Source of the DNA: Candidatus Melainabacteria bacterium
GTDB lineage: Bacteria; Cyanobacteriota; Vampirovibrionia; Vampirovibrionales; Vampirovibrionaceae
Length of the DNA: 56,216 nucleotides
Direction of reading: 5' to 3'
Assembly: GCA_902168245.1 (NCBI GenBank)
Contig: CABHPA010000034.1
Location: 1 to 56,216, forward strand
Positions within the stretch are counted from its first letter, which is position 1, and the number at the start of each line of letters is the position of its first letter. Shown here one piece after another: positions 50,189-56,216 of this stretch. A model generated the notes under the pieces. The model saw only the letters and a program-made list of their open reading frames with translations, did no database searches and was not told where the DNA came from. A program made the translations under genes and the position numbers.

Positions 50189-51406
50189 ATGCCCAACCCA
50201 CACCACAATGCCTATATCCCCGAAAAATACGTGATGCTGCCCGTGGGGCTGTTTCTGGCGGTGGGCTGCCTGCTGGCCTATGTGGATAACCAGTTCCAAC
50301 TGAATACCTTGCTACTGGAAGGGGTACACTCCCTGGTAGTGACCGCTATTTTTGTGGCCTGCCTGATTTTTGAGCGCCTCTATCCCCATATTCGCCAGTT
50401 TGGCTGGAGTTGCATTGTGTGGGGACTGGCTTTCCTGATGATTGGCACCTGGATGGACCTGCTGGACGACCCGCCGTTTTACGCCAACGTGGACGGGTTT
50501 CTGTTTCCCTTTGGCCCCAGTTGGGAACGGGCCTTTATCAAGAAGACCCTGGGCTATACCACGGGCATCGGCCTGTTCGCCTATGGTTTTTTCCGCTGGA
50601 TTCCCTGGATGATCAACACCCGGCTGGATATCCACAAGCTCAACATCAAGCTGAGCAACACCAACCGCAACCTGAACCGGGCGCTGATGAGCCTGGACGA
50701 GCACGTGGAATCGGAGCGGGTGAGCATTTCCCGCGAATTGCACGATGATGTGGCCCAGCAGCTTACTTTCATCAACGTGCAGCTTCAGCTTTGCCGCAAG
50801 GAAATGGAATCCGGCGACCCGGATAAGGCCGACAGCGCGAGGCAGAAGCTTTCCCAAATCAGCAGCAATGTTTCCGAAGCTCTTCGCAGCGTCCGCCAGA
50901 TCAGCGGCGATCTCAGGCCGGAATCGCTGTTCTCGCTGGGCCTGATCCCGGCGCTGGAGCAATTTATAGAGAAACTGGGCCAGCAAGCGCCAGAAGTGGA
51001 CATTCATCTTGAATTTGAGCCGCTGGACCCTGCCGCTACCCATACCCGCGTGGAGAAAGTGGCCAACGATCAGCAGTTGCTGCACCTCTTTCGGGTTGTT
51101 CAGGAAGGGACGCGCAACGCGCTCAAGCATGGCGACGCCAAATCCATCCGGGTGCTATTGAAAGAATCCCGTCCCGCAGACGCCGGGCTGAGGCAAGATG
51201 CCGTCGAATTGCTGATTCGGATTGAGGATACCGGAAAGGGGCTGCCCTGGAAGGAAATTCCGATGGATGAAGCCCTGATTGCCCAGGGTCACCTGGGAAT
51301 CGTCGGTTTAAAGGAAAGAGTCAAAGCGTTATCCGGCGCGTTTTCGTTGCGAAACCGCGACGATGGCCAGCCGGGCGCCTGTTTGGAGATTATAATCAAG
51401 TCATGA
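50189..51406 (+). CDS. NarX/DegS-type membrane histidine kinase
   Basis: 405 residues. Four membrane helices fill residues 13-142 (LPVGLFLAVGCLLAYV, SLVVTAIFVACLIF, SCIVWGLAFLMIGTW, LGYTTGIGLFAYGFF), with conserved acidic loops between them (MDLLDDPP). A coiled linker leads to a HisKA_3 domain with H185 (SRELHDDVAQQLT) and an HATPase_c domain (VQEGTRNALKHG, IEDTGKGLPW, HLGIVGLKERVKAL). The membrane domain looks like a signal-binding 4-helix sensor rather than a periplasmic one. It overlaps the downstream regulator gene by 4 nt. Signal unknown. Confidence 0.92.
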   Translation: MPNPHHNAYIPEKYVMLPVGLFLAVGCLLAYVDNQFQLNTLLLEGVHSLVVTAIFVACLIFERLYPHIRQFGWSCIVWGLAFLMIGTWMDLLDDPPFYANVDGFLFPFGPSWERAFIKKTLGYTTGIGLFAYGFFRWIPWMINTRLDIHKLNIKLSNTNRNLNRALMSLDEHVESERVSISRELHDDVAQQLTFINVQLQLCRKEMESGDPDKADSARQKLSQISSNVSEALRSVRQISGDLRPESLFSLGLIPALEQFIEKLGQQAPEVDIHLEFEPLDPAATHTRVEKVANDQQLLHLFRVVQEGTRNALKHGDAKSIRVLLKESRPADAGLRQDAVELLIRIEDTGKGLPWKEIPMDEALIAQGHLGIVGLKERVKALSGAFSLRNRDDGQPGACLEIIIKS

Positions 51407-52086
51407 GCGAAGCCAACCATAGCATTACCCCCCATAGCCCGAATCCCCTCAGCTTAAAGCCCATCCGCATTTTGCTGGTGGATGACCATCCCATTTTGCG
51501 CCAGGGCATGCGGCAACTGCTGGAACTGTACGGCGGTCTGGAAGTCTGCGGGGAGGCCGGAAACGGCGAAGAGGCCATTATGCAGGCGCTGGCCCATAAG
51601 CCGGATATCATTCTGATGGACATTAACCTGCCCAAGCTGAGCGGCTATGAGTCCAGCCGGGCGATTCTCACCGCCTGGCCCGAAGCGCAGATCCTGATTT
51701 TGAGTAACCAGGACGATCCGCACGTGATGAAAAAATGCCTGGATTTGCCGGTAAAAGGCTTTTTGCTGAAAGATATCCAGATTGACGACCTGGTGGACGC
51801 CATTCGCAAGGTGCAGGCCGGGCAAAACATCGTGCTTTCCGAGGAATTGTCCGCTCGCTTGCAGAAGGCGGACAAGAGCCAGGCCGAGCATGACGCAAAC
51901 ATCCTGACCGAACGGGAGCGGGAAGTGCTTTCGGCGCTCAGCAAAGGCTATTCCAACCAGAAACTGGCCGATTTGCTGGTGGTCAGCCCCAAAACCGTGC
52001 AGAACCACTTGTACAGCATCTATCATAAAATCGGGGTGGGCAGTCGCTCAGAGGCGATTTTGTGGGCTATTGAGGCTAATCTGTAA
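51403..52086 (+). CDS. NarL/FixJ-family response regulator
   Basis: 227 residues. Receiver domain (about 21-140) with DDH at 27-29, phospho-acceptor D73 (IILMDINLPKLSG), LSNQDD and the conserved Lys (FLLKDIQ). LuxR-type DNA-binding domain (about 160-225) with LTEREREVLSALSKGYSNQK and a recognition helix with VSPKTVQNHLYSI. The ATG overlaps the kinase stop (ATGA), so the two form a classical co-translated kinase/regulator pair. The next gene, behind its own promoter and riboswitch-like leader, is not obviously part of this operon. Confidence 0.94.
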   Translation: MSEANHSITPHSPNPLSLKPIRILLVDDHPILRQGMRQLLELYGGLEVCGEAGNGEEAIMQALAHKPDIILMDINLPKLSGYESSRAILTAWPEAQILILSNQDDPHVMKKCLDLPVKGFLLKDIQIDDLVDAIRKVQAGQNIVLSEELSARLQKADKSQAEHDANILTEREREVLSALSKGYSNQKLADLLVVSPKTVQNHLYSIYHKIGVGSRSEAILWAIEANL

Positions 52087-52121
52087 TTTGGCGTTTTCAT
52101 GGCGTTGTTTGGGAAGGGCGG

Positions 52122-52150
52122 TTGACACCCGCAGGAATTTCCCGCATGAT
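52122..52150 (+). promoter_or_regulatory. sigma70-type promoter for the SAM adenosyltransferase-like gene
   Basis: Perfect -35 TTGACA (52122-52127), 17-bp spacer and a -10-like CATGAT (52145-52150). Predicted start near 52157, which gives a leader of about 220 nt. The leader begins with a hairpin CTTGAAT/ATTCAAG (52156-52183). Confidence 0.6.
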
Positions 52151-52227
52151 TGCCCCTTGAATTCACTTTCTCGCTGATTCAAGTGTTTTACAGGAAAAAA
52201 CCGGAATGACTTTCTCCACCCGAATTT

Positions 52228-52319
52228 GCTGCTGCCAGATGATTTGTTCTCCGTTGGAGGGCGTTGTCGTTCGGTAGTCCGGGTTTGTAATCAGGAAAAT
52301 CGTAGCAGCCGCCCTCCAA
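52228..52319 (+). ncRNA. candidate pseudoknot riboswitch in the leader of a SAM-metabolism-type gene
   Basis: GCTGCTGC (52228-52235) pairs with GTAGCAGC (52302-52309), 8 bp including one G-U. TTGGAGGGCG (52254-52263) pairs with CGCCCTCCAA (52310-52319), 10 perfect bp. The order is 1-2-1'-2', so the helices form an H-type pseudoknot, and the two 3' strands abut with no gap, ideal for coaxial stacking. A hairpin CGG-TAGT-CCG lies in the long loop. The second 3' strand is also the left arm of a terminator (52309-52337), so pseudoknot and terminator exclude one another. I do not recognise it as a known SAM, preQ1, fluoride, THF or guanidine aptamer. Confidence 0.65.
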
Positions 52320-52337
52320 GCAGGAGAGCGGTTTTTT
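52309..52337 (+). terminator. regulatory (attenuator) intrinsic terminator in the same leader
   Basis: CCGCCCTCC (52309-52317) pairs with GGAGAGCGG (52323-52331), 8 of 9 pairs, followed by six T (52332-52337). It lies 40 nt before the GTG start, so it would end transcription before the gene unless the upstream pseudoknot sequesters its left arm. Confidence 0.75.
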
Positions 52338-52376
52338 GTATGTCGCCAGCACTCATAATTTGAAGGAGTTAAACCC

Positions 52377-53552
52377 GTGTCAGTCAGTAATTTCTATCCC
52401 AACGCCCGTGTGAACCTCGCGTTTTCGGGCAAGCGGGATGTCATGTCAAACAACCCTGCCCATTCCGTCCAGTTTGGCCGGGCGCAGCGCCCCGTGCGTA
52501 ACGTGTGGACGCTGACCGACTTTAACGATCAGACCTCTAATGCCAGGGCTTACCAACGTTTTCAGGACGTGCGCGACTTTGTAGCTTCACACAGTCCCGT
52601 AGCCAACGAGGCCGTTAACCCGCAAGTCAGGCGATTAAAAGACGAATTCAATTTGAATCCGGACAAAGCGCCTGCTATTGGCCCTAAAGGACAGCCGGAG
52701 CATGTCGATATCGCCGATATCCCGGCCCGCAATATTGATTATGCCGCCCAGGCGCTGTTTGAATTGGCGCAAAGCCCTAACAAGGACGTGTTTATCCACG
52801 TGACCGACCCTGGCGTGGGTTCCGGCAAAAAGGCGCACGAGCGCAGTATTCTGGTGACCGAAAACCACGGGGTGCATGTTGGCCCCAATAACGGGACGCT
52901 GGGCCTGTTGACCCAGTTCCTGAAACAAAAGGGCGAAGCGTTTAAATTGCTGGAAATCGACTTGAAGAAAACCGACCGGCTGGAAGCCATTCGCAAGAAT
53001 GAGGGCAAAGAGGCGGTGGATACCGGCTCCACCTTCCATGGGCGCGATGTGTTTGCGGTGGCCGCAGGCGCCATTGCGGGTGGCATTGAACCCGAATCCC
53101 TGGCGACGGAAGAATCGAAACAGACGCCGATTGAGCCGGTGGTGTCCGAATTTGGCGCCCTGACCCGCTTGCCGAACGCGCCGGGCCATTCCACCAGCGT
53201 GCGGGCCAACCGCGATAACACTGCCGGGAACCTGGTGCTGAACGTGGCCTTGAGCCAGCAGGAATTTGACGCGTTGCTGGAACAGAAGCCCCACTTTACC
53301 CTGAAGGCGCAGAACGGAAAAAGCCTGAACCTGCCCCTGAAGCGCACCTTTGGCGAGGTGGCGCAAGGCCAGCCGCTAATCTACCTGGGCAGCAAGCGTT
53401 CCCCGGATTTGAGCAAGCGTTTTCTGGAAGTGGCCATTAATTGCGGCGATGCGGCCCAGGCGCTGGAACTGGGACATCCGGAACAACCGGCCCGCCTGAC
53501 GCTGGAGCGGGATCATCCGGTTTCATCTAAGGCGTTATCCGTGCTGGGTTAG
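52377..53552 (+). CDS. SAM hydroxide adenosyltransferase (DUF62/SAM hydrolase) family protein with FG-motif leader
   Basis: 391 residues from GTG 52377, with AAGGAG 8 nt upstream. Residues 1-40 are a leader with NLAFSGK and HSVQFGRAQ. Then comes the family core: VWTLTDFNDQ (usual TDFG, first SAM-binding Asp), VFIHVTDPGVGSGKKAHER (hallmark D-P-G-V-G-S and Arg), VHVGPNNGTLGLL (usual P-D-N-G), STFHGRDVFAVAAGAIAGG, and a C-terminal beta-barrel with NLVLNVALS and PLIYLGSKRS. Enzymes of this fold split SAM into adenosine and methionine or, in fluorinases/chlorinases, attack it with halide. The hydroxide-type motifs suggest SAM hydrolysis. The riboswitch-like leader and terminator suggest ligand control. 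Confidence 0.85.
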   Translation: MSVSNFYPNARVNLAFSGKRDVMSNNPAHSVQFGRAQRPVRNVWTLTDFNDQTSNARAYQRFQDVRDFVASHSPVANEAVNPQVRRLKDEFNLNPDKAPAIGPKGQPEHVDIADIPARNIDYAAQALFELAQSPNKDVFIHVTDPGVGSGKKAHERSILVTENHGVHVGPNNGTLGLLTQFLKQKGEAFKLLEIDLKKTDRLEAIRKNEGKEAVDTGSTFHGRDVFAVAAGAIAGGIEPESLATEESKQTPIEPVVSEFGALTRLPNAPGHSTSVRANRDNTAGNLVLNVALSQQEFDALLEQKPHFTLKAQNGKSLNLPLKRTFGEVAQGQPLIYLGSKRSPDLSKRFLEVAINCGDAAQALELGHPEQPARLTLERDHPVSSKALSVLG

Positions 53553-53572
53553 TCAATCCAAACAGAGAACAG

Positions 53573-53621
53573 AAAAGCCGACTACTTACTATGGCAAGGC
53601 CAAGACCGTAGTCGGCTTTTT
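53573..53621 (+). terminator. intrinsic terminator of the SAM adenosyltransferase-like gene
   Basis: AAAAGCCGACTAC (53573-53585) pairs with GTAGTCGGCTTTT (53608-53620), followed by T, 20 nt after the stop codon. Confidence 0.88.
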
Positions 53622-53663
53622 CTGATTGTTGTGCCGGTAATTTTGAGAATCGCGTCAAAAAAA

Positions 53664-53705
53664 ATAAAGCGCCGACCCTTGAATCCAGCCAGGGCGGCGC
53701 TTTAT
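53664..53705 (-). terminator. intrinsic terminator of htpG
   Basis: A perfect 11-bp stem ATAAAGCGCCG (53664-53674) with CGGCGCTTTAT (53695-53705); on the reverse strand it is followed by eight T. It lies 38 nt after the htpG stop. Confidence 0.88.
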
Positions 53706-53742
53706 GAGAGCGAATCAGGTTTCTCTCAGACAGTGAATTAAA

Positions 53743-55692
53743 TTAAATCGCTTTAACCAGTAAGTCCGTCATCAATTTGCTGAATTTTGCCGGATCTGGC
53801 AGCGCGCTGCCTTCCGCCAGCAAGGCTTGCCCGTATAACAGGTAGGCGTAATCGTTCAGGGCCGGGTCACTCTGGTTGGCCGAGAAAACGCTTTGCAATT
53901 TCTGGGTCAGCGCATGGTTAGGATTCAGCTCCAGAATTCGCTTAGTGACCGGAACCGGCTGGTTCATGGCCTTCAGCATCTGCTCCATTTGCGGCGACAT
54001 GTCGCTGGCGTTGCCCACCAAACAAGACGGCGAGGAGGTCAGCCGGTTAGACAGCCGAACTTCCTTAATGAAATCGCCTAGTTTAGCCTGCATGGCTTCC
54101 AGCATGGAGTGATATTCCTGCTCTTTTTGCTCCAGCTCTTTCTCGGCCTGCTGTTTCTCTTCCTCGGTGCCGAGTTCCACGGTGCCTTTGCCGACTGATT
54201 GAAACTCGAACTCGCCGTATTTGTAGGCGGATTGCGTCCAGACCTCATCCACCGCGTCCGTAAACAGCAACACTTCGTAACCCTTGTCGCGGAACGCTTC
54301 CAGGTGCGGGGAATTTTCGATGGTCTTGCGGTCTTCGCCGGTCATAAAGTAGATTTTGTCCTGACCCGGCTTCATGCGGGAGACATAATCCTTCAGCGTG
54401 GTCAGTTCGTTTTCGGCATTCGTGGAGGCGAAAAGGGACAGGTTCAGCAGGGTTTCCCGGTTCTCCTGATCCTCGTAAATCCCTTCTTTCAAAGCCCGGC
54501 CAAACTCGTTCCAGAACAGATAGTATTTTTCCAGGCTGTTTTGGGTCATTTCTTCCAGGGTATTCAGCACTTTTTTGACCAGCCGTTTGCGAATGGCCCG
54601 GATCTGGCGGTTTTGCTGCAAAATTTCGCGGGAAATATTCAGGCTCAGGTCTTCGGAATCCACTACGCCCTTGATGAAGCGCAGGTAGTCCGGCATCAGC
54701 TCCTTGCAGTCATCCATAATGAACACCCGCTTTACGTAAAGCTGAATGCCCCGTTTGCCTTCCCGGTAGAAGAGATCCTGCGGCGCTTTTTCGGGAATGA
54801 ACAGCAGCGCCTGGGCCTCAAAAGTCCCTTCCATCTTCATGCGGAACCAGCTCATGGGGTCATGCCAGTCGTGCGAAATGTGGCGGTAGAACTCTTTGTA
54901 TTCGTCCTCGCTCACTTCGCTTTCCGGGCGAGTCCAAATCGCTTTCATGGAGTTAAGGGTTTCGCGCTGGATGCTGGTTTTGGCGCTGCCTTCAATCATT
55001 TTGCCGTCAGCGTCCCGATCGTACTCGGTATGCTCCACGTCCATGCGGATGGGGTAGCTTACAAAATCGGAATACTTTTTAACAATGCCTTTCAGCGTCC
55101 ATTCGGCGGAATAGTCGTGCAGGCCGTCTTCGCTGTCTTCTTTCTTGAGGTGCAGGGTAATGGTGGTGCCGTGACTGGGGCGATCGACCGCTTCAATGGT
55201 GTAGGTGCCGTCCCCGGAGGACTCCCAACGGGTGCCGTGTTCTTCACCGGCTTTGCGGGTTTCCAGGGTGACTTTATCGGCCACCATAAACGTGGAGTAG
55301 AAACCCACCCCAAATTGCCCGATCAATTCAGGGGATACAATGCCTTCCTTGCCCTTGTTTTCTTTCAGGGCGTTCATAAATTCGCGGGTGCCGGATTTGG
55401 CGATGGTGCCAATCAGGCTTACCACGTCTTCGCGGGACATGCCGATGCCGTTGTCTTCAATGCTCAGCGTGTGAGCGGCTTTATCGGCCATCAGCAGAAT
55501 ATGCGGGTTTTCTACCTTGGGTAAATCGGGGTTGGTCAGCGCCTCGAACTGGAGTTTGTCGATGGCGTCGGAAGCGTTGGAAATCAGCTCCCGCAGGAAA
55601 ATATCTTTGTTTGAATAAATGGCGTGGATCATCAAATCCAGCAGTTCGCGGGTTTCCGCCTGAAATGAGTGGCGTTCAACGGTGGTGGTCAT
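53743..55692 (-). CDS. htpG: molecular chaperone HtpG (Hsp90)
   Basis: 649 residues, normal for bacterial Hsp90. ATP-driven dimeric chaperone of the cytosol. The N-terminal ATPase has ELISNASDAIDKL (catalytic Glu and Asn), IEDNGIGMSREDV, GQFGVGFYSTFMV and SHGTTITLHL. The middle domain has the WTRPESEVSEDEYKEFYRH and YVKRVFIMDDCKELMPDYLRFIKGVVDSEDLSLNISRE segments, with catalytic-loop Arg and Gln (LQQNRQIRAIRKR). The C-terminal dimerisation region has SPSCLVGNASDMSPQMEQML and ILELNPNHAL. The ATG has AAGGAG 11 nt upstream. It stands alone with its own terminator. Confidence 0.98.
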   Translation of the reverse strand: MTTTVERHSFQAETRELLDLMIHAIYSNKDIFLRELISNASDAIDKLQFEALTNPDLPKVENPHILLMADKAAHTLSIEDNGIGMSREDVVSLIGTIAKSGTREFMNALKENKGKEGIVSPELIGQFGVGFYSTFMVADKVTLETRKAGEEHGTRWESSGDGTYTIEAVDRPSHGTTITLHLKKEDSEDGLHDYSAEWTLKGIVKKYSDFVSYPIRMDVEHTEYDRDADGKMIEGSAKTSIQRETLNSMKAIWTRPESEVSEDEYKEFYRHISHDWHDPMSWFRMKMEGTFEAQALLFIPEKAPQDLFYREGKRGIQLYVKRVFIMDDCKELMPDYLRFIKGVVDSEDLSLNISREILQQNRQIRAIRKRLVKKVLNTLEEMTQNSLEKYYLFWNEFGRALKEGIYEDQENRETLLNLSLFASTNAENELTTLKDYVSRMKPGQDKIYFMTGEDRKTIENSPHLEAFRDKGYEVLLFTDAVDEVWTQSAYKYGEFEFQSVGKGTVELGTEEEKQQAEKELEQKEQEYHSMLEAMQAKLGDFIKEVRLSNRLTSSPSCLVGNASDMSPQMEQMLKAMNQPVPVTKRILELNPNHALTQKLQSVFSANQSDPALNDYAYLLYGQALLAEGSALPDPAKFSKLMTDLLVKAI

Positions 55693-56072
55693 GGGGAAAT
55701 GCGCTCCTTCGACAGCGAATATGATTCTGACCTTATTATAGGCATTGGAAAGCGCATATCGTTGAGGCTTAAGCCTTTTTTAATGATTGGGTTAAGGATT
55801 GTGCGCAATAAAAAACCCGCCTTGTGGGGCGGGTAAACTTGTCTGAGTAGATTGGTAGTTAGTAGGTAGAAGTTAGTAGTAAGTAGAGAATCTCTAAATC
55901 AATTAGAAAACATTCGCTCTCAGTTGCATAAAAACAACTAATGCGATTTCGATGTTAGAAGATTAAGAAATGTTAAATCGGGATTTTGAGATTTTTGGGA
56001 AACCCTGTTCCGGAGAGCGTTTTTGCCTGCTGGCACTTTGTCGTCGAGTCCGGTCTGGCGTATAAAAGCACA
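55693..56072. other. spacer with terminator-like hairpin and GTAG-rich tract
   Basis: Contains a hairpin ACCCGCC/GGCGGGT (55815-55834), followed on the reverse strand by TTTTTT, and a short low-complexity tract with six GTAG units (55846-55886). No frame with a start signal. The htpG promoter should be at its left end; I see no clear consensus. Confidence 0.45.
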
Positions 56073-56103
56073 CCCCCTTCTGCTGTTGGCGAGCACAAGG
56101 GGG
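56073..56103 (-). terminator. terminator of the gene entering from the right edge
   Basis: CCCCCTT (56073-56079) pairs with AAGGGGG (56097-56103); on the reverse strand it is followed by GTGCTTTTAT. It lies 26 nt after the stop at 56129. Confidence 0.5.
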
Positions 56104-56128
56104 CATGTTGTTTTGGAGCAACAGGTTG

Positions 56129-56216
56129 TTACCAGTATCCGCGAACCGGAACCTTTTTCTGCTGGGGGGCGGGTTTCGGTTTCGGGATGGCCGGTTTGAT
56201 CGGCGCCGGTGGTGGT
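56129..56216 (-). CDS. partial gene, Pro/Lys-rich C-terminus of unknown protein
   Basis: The reverse strand from the window edge reads a Pro/Ala/Lys-rich segment (PPPAPIKPAIPKPKPAP) ending QQKKVPVRGYW and a TAA (56131-56129). Only 28 residues are visible; the rest lies outside. The repeated KP(A/K)P pattern and terminator behind it support a real gene. Such tails are usually disordered and found on envelope or secreted proteins; nothing more can be said. Confidence 0.5.
   Translation of the reverse strand, partial: PPPAPIKPAIPKPKPAPQQKKVPVRGYW

Noticed and set aside
54199-55524. 441-residue open frame on the forward strand
   Set aside because: It is antisense to htpG; shadow frame caused by codon bias.
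55846-55886. Repeated GTAG units suggesting a CRISPR or tandem array
   Set aside because: Units are four bases long and irregular, with no spacers; low-complexity sequence only.

Overview
The window looks like a chromosomal segment of a Gram-negative bacterium near the cyanobacterial lineage, most likely a non-photosynthetic relative (Vampirovibrionia/Melainabacteria-like). This is inference. It rests on: a short KdpD lacking a kinase domain and an Rcp1-like single-domain regulator, as in cyanobacteria; no photosynthesis genes; outer-membrane-type signals; and several unrelated proteins with a short N-terminal phenylalanine-glycine motif (PQFGK, TKFGG, VQFGR, PNFGG). G+C looks moderate to high, except in 34-43.5 kb, which looks more AT-rich.

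Layout. 1-560: 3' end of 23S rRNA, 5S rRNA and the rrn terminator. 0.7-2.4 kb: a small secreted protein and a three-gene unknown operon. 2.8-7.5 kb: a phytochrome-type sensor kinase, an Rcp1-like regulator and a REC-kinase hybrid, then a NarL-type regulator. 7.9-15 kb: argS, two tandem paralogous mini-proteins, a structured RNA candidate, a TPR/NHL secreted protein and recG. 15-24.6 kb: a CheY-like protein, a hairpin-rich non-coding stretch, a tryptophan-2,3-dioxygenase-family gene, a methyltransferase and a 1316-residue zinc-ribbon/cyclase-like/ATPase/TPR protein. 24.8-33.4 kb: a membrane-anchored EEP-fold hydrolase, an active/inactive M16 peptidase pair and a DUF4173-regulator-kinase operon.

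33.9-43.7 kb is a discrete potassium-uptake island. A kinase/NarL-regulator pair diverges from a kdp operon (unknown protein, two mini-membrane proteins including KdpF, KdpA, KdpB, KdpC, an outer-membrane-type protein, short KdpD). The operon is preceded by paired palindromes and a c-di-AMP (ydaO-type) riboswitch. The island is bounded by inverted copies of a transposon end carrying the decayed 3' end of an AAA-ATPase gene. On the right a 142-bp element with IS6-family-type ends lies between kdpD and the remnant. High c-di-AMP would be expected to shut the operon off, while the divergent two-component pair would supply activation.

43.7-56.2 kb: a DnaQ-GIY-YIG fusion with a decayed exonuclease site, a half-size TMEM165-type transporter, msrA, a cluster of lineage-specific small proteins sharing an upstream sequence block, a NarX/NarL-type pair, a SAM hydroxide adenosyltransferase-like gene and htpG. 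The adenosyltransferase-like gene has a promoter, a leader that can form an 8+10 bp H-type pseudoknot, and an intrinsic terminator sharing a strand with that pseudoknot. This looks like an undescribed ON-type riboswitch and is the most interesting single item. Signalling is dense: five histidine kinases, six separate response regulators and one REC-kinase hybrid domain.
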